From Beaufortia kweichowensis (lineage: Eukaryota > Chordata > Actinopteri > Cypriniformes > Gastromyzontidae): 64,000 nucleotides of DNA. The notes beneath the pieces are model-generated. The model ran no database searches, was not told the origin of the DNA, and worked only from the letters and a program-made list of their open reading frames with translations. Position numbers and translations under genes: made by a program. Shown in pieces: positions 31,801-45,160 of this stretch. The first letter of the stretch is position 1, and each line of letters begins with the position of its first letter. The stretch lies in the NCBI GenBank assembly GCA_019155185.1, contig CM032797.1, positions 10,836,881-10,900,880 on the forward strand, given 5' to 3'.

Positions 31801-34800
31801 GCTGAAATGTACAAAGTATGTGTCAAGAACATATCTAGGTCATATTTAACTCCAAAATAAAAAAAGAATTAAAAGAAGACAACAAGCGAGAATAATGGGC
31901 AGGCATGCACATTAACAGTAAAATATGTTTAATTGTTGTGAAAAATGTTACAATGCAAAGTTATTATAATTTAAAAAAATATTATGTAATGTTAACATTT
32001 ATTTCCTTTAGATTTTGTGGTGAAAGGTGACCTGGACATGTTTTTTGAGATCATTTAGACTAAACCAGGTCAATCAGGATTCTTGTAAACATACATTTGC
32101 TGCAGTTTAGGTATTTAACATGCCCGCAAACATGCCAACAATCAAGATTACATCCTTAAAAGGTGTTACTTTCAATGTTGTTCCAATGTTTTTAAAGACA
32201 AAATCAACAGTAAACCACTGGAAACTCAGCTTCCTGATAATTCGCCATAATTACAGGCTTGCATTGGTTAATACACAATAAATGGCAAAAAAAATCAAAG
32301 CTTAAGGCTTCCCAAATGAGGGGAAATACTGCACTTGGCTGCTGACTGAATTCAGCAGAGAATTAAAGAGAAATAAAGTTAATGTGGTTGCCCAATTAAA
32401 CACTTTCGGAGACACAAACTATTGATTTGCAGTCAAGACGTCAATTTCCCAAAGGAATATTGTGAAATGCATATGTATGATGCCATTGTGTTAGAATACA
32501 AATCTCCAGCGTGGTGATGAGTCATAAACCTCAAGGTCTCTCGGAGAATCGAATCCCACTCAGTGTGTTTATACACAGAACAAAAGAAGTTTACCCTCGA
32601 GTTTAGGAACAATCTGGCCAAGGATATGGGTGTATTTATCTTTTGATTTTATAGGCTCATTAAAAAGTGGAATGGACCATGGACATGAAATCCATGATGG
32701 GAAAAAGAGAATCATGAGCGGAAACAACACTGGCTTATTTTCTACCAGTGCCAGCAGCCAAATCCCTTTCATAGACATTTTTCCATCACCCTCATGGCAT
32801 TGATAGCTCTCAGCTGCCACCTATAGATGATCCATGAGCAAATGTGACACATCTCTAGATGTTGTACATAGACAGTATGTTTAGTGCTTTATTCAGATGA
32901 GAAATATTGCCTCCAGTGCTAATTGTTTTAATATGCTTGTGGAGGATACTTCTAGATCTTGTTGTCCCTTGTTGTCAAATGTTTATATTTTAAGTGCCCT
33001 CTTGTAATTTTGCCAAAATTATAACAAAAGCACGACTTTGTTTTAGGAATTAGTAAATTTAGTCACAGTAAATCTTATCCTTTGTAACTTAAATTCACTG
33101 CTCACTATGTTCAACAAGAATAACAATTTGTATAGGAACACAGACTATTAGTTTTACAAGTCTATGTTAACTCTCTCAAGATTTAAGCACAAATTGCCTT
33201 TAAAAGGTTTTAGATCCACTGAAAAGTTTGGAAGGAACTAATCAAACGTTTGTCAGTTTTGCAAAGGAACACTAAAGTAAGAAATGTTATGAATGTTACG
33301 CATGTTATATATTTCTTCTCATGTGGAAAGCTCTTACTTACTGTTTGCACTGAAAGTAAATTAAAATCTGTTGGTTAAATGTGTAATCATGGCAAATTGA
33401 AAAAGCAAAGGACCATGTGTAATCATGGCAATTAAAAAAAGCAAAGTGATCTTTGTGTTTAAAAAAGAGGGTTTACCTGAATGCTTGTTTCACTGCTGTT
33501 GTGCCTTTAAAAAAAGTAGTTTTCCCAACAACGACAATTCTGTCAATAAAGGTGATGCTACCTTTATGATTTTTCAATAGTTTCAAAAGTTTTGAGCATT
33601 TTAATTGTAGTTTTTATCTTAAAAAATACCATCATTAAAATTTTACAAAAGAAAGTCATATGGTTTCTGAACAGCATTAAGTTCAGTAAACAATGACAAT
33701 TAAAAAAAAAAGTTTTGGGTGTAAAGCTATTTCTTTAAGTTCTCTTGACCCTCTTCGGAAAACAAAGAGAGCCTGATGTGTCTTTCTGGACTGCCTGGTG
33801 CCATAGAGACTAACAAGACTGGCCTCAGGGCCAGGAATGGTTCACCACAAATGTTCCTGCTAGTCTAAAGCTTGAGGCTCTGTCACTAACCTGAAAGAGA
33901 TTCTTCTGTTGGGTCAAGGATGTGGTTACTGTAAGTACTGTGAGAATGGCTTGCTTCTTCTTCAGCAGAATAAGGAAAAATTGTAATTTTGTTTACTCAG
34001 GGAAACAGATCTGTGTTGTGCAAGCTTTAATATAGAACGATAGCTGAAAAAGACTGTTGTTTCTCTTTTTCCATTCCTGACTGAGCAAAAAAAAAAATGA
34101 TACTGTATAGACTAAGGTGTACACTAGTTTCTTTTTCTGAATGCATTCTTACTGTCCAAACCTTTAGGTAAATATTTATCTCATAAAGAAGACCCAGGGG
34201 TTTAAAAATGTCAAACATTTATTTTTATCAGCAAATCGTTCCATGAACTGTGTGAACAAACCAACATCGAATATTTGATTTAAGCATTGGGACAGAGCGT
34301 CTTTGAACGTTGCATCAAGCGCAATAAAAAGTGATGAAAAACACAGTCATGTAGCATTTTATCACGCTAAAACTAGCTGGAAAAGCTAAATTATTTTGAA
34401 AGCAGTTGAACTACTGCCATGCTACATTTTTAGCACTGCTACTTCTAGTTTGTTACCTAAAATGAAAGGAATTTGTTAAAGATAAAACCAGTATACAGCA
34501 CATTTAGCTACAGTATATTTGCTTTTCAAGAGACAAATCCTTTTTTTCTGTTATCTTTTGTTATCTCTTCTTTGGCTGTTCTTTGCTCTCTCTAGTGATC
34601 TGTCTGGACCTGCTGACTATATGGTGAGATGCAGAGTTTATCACAGCCTGCCATCAGACCGCTCTTGTCCTGCGGTGGCCTGACTGATCCCTGCTAACCC
34701 GGTGGTCCCTCCAGCAGCAACAACAAAGGTGGCTTGTGCACCACAGAATTACCTTTATGTCATAATTACAGTGATTAACTTTTCTTGCAACTTTTATTAC

Positions 34801-35700
34801 TGTTATCAGTAAAACACATCCTTTTGAGCGGTCTCCATTACTAAACAATTAATATTGTTATTTAATAAGCAATCATCACAAAATGAAACATTAGCATATG
34901 CTAAAAGTAGATTGCCTGAAGAGCAAGTTTTAATCACTCCTGCATTGGAATGGTAAGAATACCAGCACTTGCTGATATCATACAGCAAATCTATGACACA
35001 GCACAAGGCATGTCTGGACCTATATAGCCCTTAAAAGTGGGATCTAATGGCCCCCATTCTGTACTGAACAATAGTCAGCAAAATCTTTACCCACAATGCA
35101 TTTCTCATTATACCTTGTTTGGATGTTTGTTCAAATTACTTGTGTTATGGTCAGGGTTCTTATTTGCTGATGATAATACATCTCAACATCAGGCACTATG
35201 TGTACCATACCTTCATGAAGAGCAAAGATTAGTTATTTTAAACATTGATTTAACATTATTTTAACATTAGTTTAGCTATTTGGGTTGGTTACCATTCCAA
35301 CATTCATAAAAGCAATCAACATAATTTTTTGTTAAAAATTATGTTAAAAATCTAATTTGCTACATTTGCTGTACAGTTTCTGATTTGATACCTCAAATTC
35401 TTAAAGAATAGTGTATTATTACTATTTTAATCAATCACATTTACTTTATTTATTTTCATCCGCCAGGCTGCAAAGTCTTTTGGCTTACTTCCATTGGGCA
35501 AGATCCATATTTGCATTACTGGTGCACGTTGTGCTGAGGTAAGCCACATTTTATTCATAAAATGTAAACTTAATGTGTATAAAACATCCTCATTAAAGCT
35601 ACATGACTGTGTGTCGAGCATAGCAGAAACAATCAATGTTCCATCCTCACTTTATTCCTGAAAAGAATTGTGTCTGTTTATTTATCTATCCAACGTTTTC
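25821..35700. other. gene-poor interval; several GC-richer islands, no gene seen
   Basis: No coding exons recognised. The islands at about 26310..26515, 27000..27190, 28000..28320 and 31380..31740 are less AT-rich and less repetitive than their surroundings, as conserved non-coding elements often are. This is only a composition impression. The 26310..26510 island is open for 66-90 codons on both strands, with plausible-looking but unrecognised peptides. A 37-bp direct duplication (tgtaatcatggcaa...aaagcaaag) lies at about 33380..33450. Confidence 0.4.
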
Positions 35701-36060
35701 CTCTCTGTTCCTCTAATAAGTTTTTTCCTTTTCCGTTTCACTTTGCGAGTGATCCTGGGAACACTGCACGCCCTTTTGCCCGAGCCGCAGTAATGGAGAA
35801 AAAGTCTAACATTTATTTTCCTGCTTCTCATAGTGCGGAGGCATGTTGTTTTCATTGGTCTGGGAAGACGGTACCGTGAAAGGTTCTGGCGAACTGGCAC
35901 CTTTGTGAGAACTAAATAGGCGACTCACCATCCCACACACATTGCATATGCTCGAGCATTGCCGTGCCTTTTTCCACTCCCTGCATGTAAATATAGGGGA
36001 GGTGATGACTGATCCAAGCTAATAAAAGTCCTCTCGCAGTGCTGACTGCAACGTTATTGT
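35701..36060. promoter_or_regulatory. CpG-containing island in the desert, candidate regulatory element
   Basis: This roughly 360-bp block is visibly richer in C, G and CpG (cgcccttttgcccgagccgcag, gacggtaccgtg) than the kilobases around it. No convincing exon or splice junction was found. It could be an enhancer, or an unannotated promoter. Confidence 0.3.
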
Positions 36061-39000
36061 TCTTTCATTGTAATTTGGTAATTTGCCTGACATTTACTTG
36101 TCTACTAACAACTTAATAAGGCTGGTTTGGATGGACTTAAAAAGCAGCAGCATGTAAAACATTAGCCAAGATATAAATCAGTGTGTCTGTTTGACGTGAT
36201 ATATTGCCTGTTAAGGCCAGCATTAACTAGAAATAATATCACGCCCACACTGTGTTATTTCCTGTCCAACAGGATGTTTGTTAAACATTATAAGACTGTT
36301 TTATAGGGTCACTTGGTTATAGAAATGTTTGTATATGAAAGACTTTCAAAGTGTTTTAATAAATGTTCCATTCTTTCAATCTATGAGACCATTAGACCAA
36401 TGTAGTGTGTGACCCCACCCATCCCTCGTCATTCTCTCATGTAACTGCTCTTTTGTCATTTCCAAGGCACTCTGTTTTGTCAAAAAACACCTGGTTTGAG
36501 GCTGGGAGATTCCTCTGAACTGGTGCTGAACCTGTGCTGATGAGGTAGAAGATGGAAATCCAGTAATAAGAAAAGCGCATTTTCTTCAACCCTTCCAGCC
36601 ATTCTTGAATCCAATGCCTGTTGGAACTTTCCAATGGAGAGGAACTCTTGATACAGCTTGTCTCCTCACTTGGGTTAAAAGTCCTTCCTGTGCATGTTTA
36701 TTTTCCCCTGAGAAGTACTATTAGGCATACAGTTGTGAAGAAATGTTATCTCTTCACCTTTGGCCTGTGTACATTTTACTCTATCAACCAGTGCCACATG
36801 TTTAACATGGAAAGACGCATACAACACAATCTTTCCTTTGGGAAACATGAAAGAAACTCCTGAAACTGTCATATCAAAGTAGTCAACACAGTTTACAAAC
36901 CCTGAGAGGCTGCAGCTTTTAGCCCTAGTCTTGGTTCTATGCCATACATGTTTTAAAATCAAAACAGACAATTTAGCATTCGTGGAGCTCTATATTTATA
37001 TAAGCAGTTCTGGTTTGTAAAAGAGCTTAATCATTAGGAGCAATGCTGTGACACCATATATTTTATAGTCTCAAACTCATCCATAACACACTGAATCAGC
37101 CATTTCCTGGTTGGCTGTAGATATGGATCAGTGTGAGGCTGTTACATGAGCCACATGCCCCTCTGACTTCCTTCTCTAAACAGCACTTTGACAAGGGAAA
37201 TAAAGCCAATGCAACCCTGAGAATCATGCGTGCCCCATATCCCAGAGTACTGCTGGGCATGTAGGGAATCAGGCTAAGGTTTCAGTGTATGGCTTTTGTC
37301 AGTTCATACTCCATTTTTGTATGCATGGAAATAACTTGTGCTGTATATTGATTATTGACTCATGGAAAAACTGCTTCAACTTGTTTTAACAGCTTTATGC
37401 TCTGTTCAGAGTGTTAATGATTTATTAGTGGAAGCCTACAAATAGGCTGCTGCAATGTATGGTTTCATATGCCAAAAGCTATAGCAGAACATAATAGAAA
37501 GACATAAAGGGCTGTAAATGTAAAAAAATGACAAAGTTAAAAAGTACAATAAAAGTCCATGTGATTCTTGAAATGAAAGAAATTTAATCCAATATTCACT
37601 GAGGATGTGGTCAAATCAGCAGTAGTGCTCAAATCTCGAACATGTCACAAGTTGTTAACGATTCTAAACATCATTTGTTCTTATGTCTTCAATCCAAATT
37701 TAACCTGTTAACTGTCTAAATTCCTCAGATGAAACACTTACCCTATTTAGTTTAATATAGTTTAATTCTAATCATGATGAACTATACAGTATATTGATGA
37801 AAAAATATAAGACTCAATATTTGACATGTTTTTCATAAAATAAACACAAACAAAAAATTTATTTAAAAAAAATGTTAATGCTGTTTTTAAGAAAAGTCTA
37901 AAATAAAGATTTAAAAATATTTTTTAATTTTTAAACAGATTAAAAAAATAATAAAAAATGAAATATCTAAAATGAAAAAATGTAGTTTAGACACTTTTAC
38001 ACATACATGTCTATGATCAGTATGTGCAGTGACAGTTATCTTAAATAAGAATTATAATATAGTGATATGGATTGCTGCTTTTTTCCTTTTTAGAGCTTGA
38101 CAGCCAGTAGTTAACATTTTGTTTAATTGTATGGAAAAGCAGCATGAACATCCTGCCCACCATCTCCTCTTGCTTCTGACAAAAAGAAAATATTATAGCT
38201 TTGGATTGATGAGCAAATTATATGAATAACAGAATATTTACTTTTGTGTGACCTATACCTAAAGAAAATGAATTCTGATGATTGTATTTCCTTTGTTTAA
38301 GTGAAATTATCTATGATCTTGCACATGTTTTCTTTTCTTTCACCACAGGACATGGTTAAACATAGCTTTGTAAAGAATCCACTTCTGATGAGCTTGGTTT
38401 TGTTGCACTGAATCATGACCATCTTGACGTAAATGTGGTTCTTAGTTCCTGAGCCTCGCAGAGATAATCATAGACTTCAGGCCATGAATGCTTTAGGGCA
38501 AGAAAATATTTTCATATTGTTCAACCGTGCAAAAATAGCTGCTTATTCTCTGTTCCGTTATTTGTTCCTTCATGGGTCATCTTTGAAACTTATAGCTCCG
38601 TTATTTGGTTTGGTTCTTATATAACATACTGCTTATATCTGCTGCTAAATTATGTATTCTTCAAATCTTTAAATAAGGACAAATGAAACACATCCTTCAG
38701 TGGATATAAATCACTTTGGAAAAGGGGAAAACACTTAAAAGGTTTTTTAGGGTGTTGCAAGGTACAGCACACTAGCTCTAGTATTGCAGATTTCATCTGT
38801 GAAACTCACCTCCAGGCTCTTTGTGCAAACTAAAACCAGACCGGGTTCAATCCTCAAAGCTAATGTGACACTGAAGTAAATACAATTAAGCCCAGCCAGA
38901 GGAAAGCCTGGCTTATTATTGTTTATCTTTAAACCTGACTCCATGTCTCCCTCTGGCCCCGTGCCAGGAGACGTCAGAGGTTTTCTCCAGTCTAAAAGTC

Positions 39001-42000
39001 AAGGGGATAGAATAGTAGAGAAACATTCCTGTCCGACATTTAAATAAATGACAGAGATTCTTTGTTCTGTATTTTGGAAAACAATTATTTATATTTTAAC
39101 ATTATTACTTTTCATTAGAAAATTGCATAAGTAATGCATACAAATATATATATTTTAACAGGTTTTCCAAACTTTGCTTTGTTAAACTGGTACAGTAGGA
39201 AACAGGCTAAACTTTTAATGCTTTTACTCTTTTCAAACATACTTCTACATATCAGAATAAGATAGGAGAAAGAATGTTAATATATATAAAAAAACAAATT
39301 GAGGAGGAATATAAGTTTACACTAAGTTCACGCTAATGCTTTTGTTATGAATTCTAAAATGATGATGATTATGTAACAATTGAATCGTTCTCATTATTAA
39401 AATGAAATGGAATCAAAGGTAAAACGATGGCTCTGTGCACTATTTTCTAAAATGACTCAGCCAGGTCTTACTAAGAAGCGGTTGAACTCTGATATGATGC
39501 TTATCGTTGTAGCCCATATTTTCACTGCTATCTTGAGGCCCAGCTAATCATGTCTCCAAACATCAGATTCCTTCACAAGAAAAGAAAAACATGTCTGAAT
39601 CTCATCCCTTTTCATCTCTGTCTTGTTACTCTGACAAATGGAAGAATTCAAGAATGTTTTTTCTTCCAATCCAAGAGCTACCCCTGATGAAAGTATGCAG
39701 CTTGTAATGAATACAGGATAATGTACAGCAATGACTAGGGGTCTCTCAGATTGAAAGATTACTCCATAGTCCCCTTCAACCTCCATCTGGTTTTGCTTAT
39801 TCCAGTCGCTGGTACTGCTGGCTCCTCTGGAGTTGACCTTTGCTGGGGTCTGATGCTTATGAGGAACTTTAAGATAGATTAACTTAGGCTCAGTGTGTCT
39901 GACGTCTTTGAAGGGAGATATGATCTACTAGTCTTGCTTTCGCTTGCTTTTCGCTGCAGGATTTTCATATTCACATGCAAAGTATACTATGTCACTAATA
40001 ATGTTTTTATACCTCTAAACACTTTTTACTGTATGTTTTATTGAAGTTTCTTTGATGTTAGATTGTTTTAGCTCTGCATTAACTCTCATTTTAATCTTAT
40101 TGGAGTCAGGAACAACTAATAGTTGTATAATAATGAAATATTAATTAAGCTTCATTTAGGAAATAAATTCACAAGAATTTAGAAGTCATTTACACACCAT
40201 TGGCCTTGCGTGACAATACTCTAGATGTCATGTACAATCTCTTTCCTGCTTCTGAAAGTGTTCCTCATAGATATCAACACGCATCATTGCACAACACATG
40301 GCAAAATCTGTAAGACGTCTGTGGAACAGTAGACATATCAATGTGATATGATAAGACCCATGTTTTTTTCTGTTTGTCTTTTCAAAGGCAGGCTCTTGCC
40401 ACTTCAGAGTTTTTGCTGGGCCTCATGGGGATTGGTTGTGCCATTTGTCTGGAATGTGTGCTGGGTAAATGATCTGATAAATAGTACAGATGTGTTTGTA
40501 TTGCCTGAGATACAGTTGTGGGCTATCTTGTGTAGGCAAGCTACAAATTCTTCAAAATATCTTCTTTTCATATCATGATTGTTCTCAAACTACCTCTAGA
40601 TTTATTTTTCAGACAAATCAAGTTCCACCCTAAACTCACAGCATTGTCTGAATCAGTGTTGTTGTGTCAGATGGGATGCTCAGACAAACAAATGTATGTT
40701 TTGATAGCATTTACATTTCTTACAGTTTGCAGCTTATAGTTGTGTATGCATATTAATCTGGGGTAGTAGAGTATCTTAACATATCCTATGTTCACATGTG
40801 ACAAACTTAAATGACAGTATTAAACCTGTGCTGAATTGTTTTTAATATACAGTATATTTAGGTAATAATAAGTTATTTCTATTTAAGCAATGAGGAGATT
40901 AGGTTTCTTAGTACAGATAAGAAACATGAGGCCCTAAATCTGAAATTAGACCAATTTTGCCTGTAAAAACTATTCTATTCAGTGCTTTTCATTCAACAGA
41001 ATCTGTTCATATCTCTTCATCTGTAAGATGGAAGGAGGAAGTGTTGAGCCTCCTAGTGCATATTTACTGTCTGTAGGTCTATGACTTCTCTGTGCTCGGG
41101 CCACACAACGTGTGCAGGGCCTCCTTCATCACTCAGCAACCGTCAGAAGGTCCTGATCCTAACTGTAATTCAGAGTGATTTCTGACCAACCTCACAGGCT
41201 CAGGTGGAGACCACCAGGTAAAGAACACAGTGATAGACAGACAGGTGAAAGACACATATGTAGACAGATGTGAAATAGGGAGGGATGTGATACAATATAT
41301 ATAATGAGTGGCTTGTTCACTGTTGATATGTTACGTTTTACATAAGGAATATTGTGCAATGTAAAGATACATGTTCAGGGGTAGCCTTATACAATATACA
41401 GTTCGTACAGTATAAAAATCATTATGTCTATGGAAAGTCCCCAGACTGTATTGAAATCGAACATGGGTATGTGTTGCCAAAACAGCAGATATTAAAAATA
41501 GTTTGTGGTTCTTATGTTTACTTCTGTCTTTATTTGTTATTTTGACATAACAAAAATAACAAAACCGACAGTCAGAGGTTTGTTTGTCATTAAATGCTTC
41601 TACATTTGTTTAACTTGTAAACAGATAACAGTTTTTGCAGTTTACAGAATGAGAATAATGTATTAGTGTAACCCTACCGTATATAACGTACAGTCTAAAA
41701 GTTTATCTTTTTTTATTTAGCAGCATCCAGGAAGGAGAATGACCACAGATGAACTGTTGGTTTAATAATATTTCATCTCCAGCATTGTCCAGTAAAAGGA
41801 AAGAAAGTCATGAGTATTGGTTAGGCTCATTTTAGCTCTGTGGATGTGTTGGTCCAAACCAGAAATATGTGTCTGGGGCAGAGACCCTATAGTGAACTTT
41901 ACGACTGAGGCCATATTCCTCCAGGTATGATTTACCTGCCATTTGGAGCTTTATAAACAGAGCCAATGTGCTAAATTTACCCGTAAGCTGTTAACATAAC

Positions 42001-44820
42001 AACAATATGCACAGAAGACTGTGGCCACTAACAGTATAAATAGAATATGCCGTAAATCAGCAGGAAGGTTCCGAGATGACTGTGGTCACAAAGGCATGTG
42101 TCCTTTTTTATTTTTCTGCCAATGAGGTTCTGCAGACAAAAAATGCAAATCCAAACCTATCCCTAAATCTATTTATGGCTGTGTGAAGCTACCAAAAAGT
42201 GCTGATTCGGTAAACAGAGGCTAGTGTTTATCCTTTTCAATGACAAGCAGACATGTGGAAAGATCTTAAATTAGGCAACTGATGCAAACTCATTGTTTGA
42301 ACCTTGGAGTCAAAATGGCATCTAAGTAGTACATTGATGGCACTATACAAAGGAACTCCATTATTAGTCTATCATCACAAAGGTTTTAAAAGTTGAAATT
42401 ACGTGACATTTTTATGTTTTAGATAAGTGGTTGGAGTCTGTCATTGTTATGGATTTCCTGGAATAATTTGGGAGAGAGGTTACACATGTTGGATGTTTAA
42501 CATAAAGCAAATGAACTGAAGTAAAAATGGACCATCCGTAACCTCTCAAATCCACCCAAAATATACTCCAAGATTTAAGAACAAGATAGACAACTTTATA
42601 ACTTAATACACTAAGACTCCCCATCCCACGCACCGCTTTAACATCTATTGAGTTCATATGGTCACATCTCCATTGTGTATTGTGATCACTATCTTGTAAG
42701 ACCCCCTACTTTAATGCATTTAAATAACATGACCAACTCCACAAACAGTCCCACGCTCTAATTGTAACTGTAGTCTAAATGTATTACACATGTTTAAGAT
42801 GCTATCAGACCAGCGTGAGCCAGCGGGAGCAGGACTCTGATGCCTGCTGTTGTTTAGGAGATAATGTAGATATATCTGTCTGTGCATTCAAGGTATTCGT
42901 GTTTGTTATTCTGGATCTGCGTTTGTTTTTGTATCCTGTGTGAGACCTGATCTGATCTATGCTCATATTATTATTCCAATAGAGCATAATTACTGAGCGA
43001 CAGATTAATAACTTTAACTGATGCATCAAGTATTAGGAGAGTTTGTTTTGTTGCAAATATCAAATATCATCATTTTTTTGTTAAGCCACATTTAAAGGTA
43101 TAAAATAACATTTATATACACACCCATGACCACCCTTAACATTATATCAATGCATCAGAGTGCTACATTATACAACTTCACAGCTAAACTATGTTATTAA
43201 AAGAATTTTTTAAATTATTAGAATACTTTTAATTATTAAGCGAACACCCGTGTCATTAAAATGGTTGCAAAAATGCATTTACAATGTTTCTTTCTGCTGT
43301 AGTTCTTATTTTGTGTATATTCAGACTTGGATCTGATGATGTCATCATTTACAATGAGTTAAATTTCAATCTTTTTCTCTCATCCAACTATCTGATGTAT
43401 TTTAACTTCTTTAAAATAGCTTTTAAGTTATTTAGTAAATACGTTAAGTAAGTAAATATCTGCTGTATTTTCATTTTTAGGTGAACTGCTTCTGCTGTGC
43501 AGCTGAATTTAGAGTCATTAGTGGGATGAGTGTCAGGACAGGGGCCGCAGTGATAATGTCAGGAGGGAGAGCCGGGGGCCGGAGAGAGGGACCTGATGAG
43601 TGAATGCTCGGCTCTGGAACAACTTCACACGACAGCACGCAGCCAGACAGGCTTGTAGCTGGACCCTGTCATGGTGGAGGACACCTGAAGGAAGGGGTGG
43701 TTGTAATTTAGGGTTTGATAGACAGATTGAGAACAGGTACAAACACAAAAAGTGTGCTTTGCTTAATACTTTTGCCACTGGCAAAACATTCACTATAATA
43801 TAATGGAATACTTACAATTTCGCTTAAAAATATTTTACAATACTCTGCTAATTTTTTCTTCTAGAATGGTGTAGTTAGTATATTTTCCAGCAGGGGCAAC
43901 CTGAGCAAATAAATTGCAAGTCTTGAATTGCACATTTAAAACAGAATTTTGCTGCCCTCTTCAGTATGATTTGAGTACTGAAACTGACATATGTACGGCC
44001 TTCTTTCTTTTTTAATCCTACAATAATTTGTAAAGGCAGAGGTCATTTTTTCTGTAACATTTGTTTCTGAGCAAAGGAAAGCAAACAATTTACTGACTGA
44101 GGTAATAAACATTTACTTTAAATTACATTAAATGTTACATTAATTACATTAAGATTTCTGGAAGATATTGCATTAAAAATAAGAGGGCTAATTTAACTGT
44201 GAGCATGACTGTCTATTTCAAGGTCACAGATCAAACCACACACCGGTTGTCCACCAATGCTGCTCATATTACACTGATATGTGAGATCATATTCCAGACA
44301 TCCAGAGTCCAGACATCAGTCTACATTAACATTGCAATGTGCCAAACAAAGTAAGTAATTTATTAATATATTCGGAAGCAGTATTTTACACTGCTTATAC
44401 CAAACAACAGTACAATAGTTTGTTCTTTTTTACACAACCTATTTCTGGACATGTTTAGGGACAGGTTTTAGCTCCTTCATTGACCTCAGTGATTAAACCA
44501 AAAATACATTCAAAAAATTGTGCCAACAACTGCTGGGGCTGGACAGTGGCCAGTGAAATATTCTTACACACATGCAGGGAACTGGTGATACAATATTATA
44601 TCTGTCTCACAGTACAATACAGCAGTAACACTGCAGTTTTAACATTTCAGCATTTCCTTTTGTGTAAATATGGCTTAATAAAATTTCAAGTTTTAAACAA
44701 ATTTAGCACACCATACTGTAATGCTCTAGCATCCCATAATAAAAAAACCAAACAGAACAAAAATATGCCAGGATGTTTTATTTTATTAATATATTGCAGT
44801 GTTTACTGACAAATTACAAT
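36061..44820. other. gene-poor interval between bambi and adiponectin, no gene seen
   Basis: AT-rich, with poly-A/T-rich patches (37840..37990) and no supported exon, RNA gene or intact mobile element on either strand. A GC-richer spot at 43530..43700 (aggagggagagccgggggccgg) has no associated gene that I can see. Confidence 0.5.
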
Positions 44821-44828
44821 CAAGAAGA

Positions 44829-45160
44829 TTTATTGCTGTCCTTACTACCTTACTAAACATTTTGTTTGAGCTTGGACACTTTTGAGCTTGATACTAATTC
44901 TTTTAATGATACAGGCCTCTATAAAGTCCATTTGGCCCAGGGCTACAACTCATCAAAGGGTATTTGGCATTGTTATTACAGAAAAGCAAGATTTATATTT
45001 CACAGGATTCCTGAAAAACAGACAAAACGTATAACATCTATATCATATTTGATTTCACAAATTTTCCAATCTTCTTCCAAATAGATTTATATATACATTT
45101 TAAGCAGACAGTGTGCTAAATCTCTTTACTACAGTTTGAAAAATTCAATCATTTTGTGTA
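44829..45160 (-). terminator. adipoq: adiponectin 3' UTR and candidate poly(A) signal
   Basis: On the minus strand AATAAA lies at 44834..44829, about 330 nt after the stop codon. Other AT-rich variants follow downstream. Nothing coding is seen here. Confidence 0.45.
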
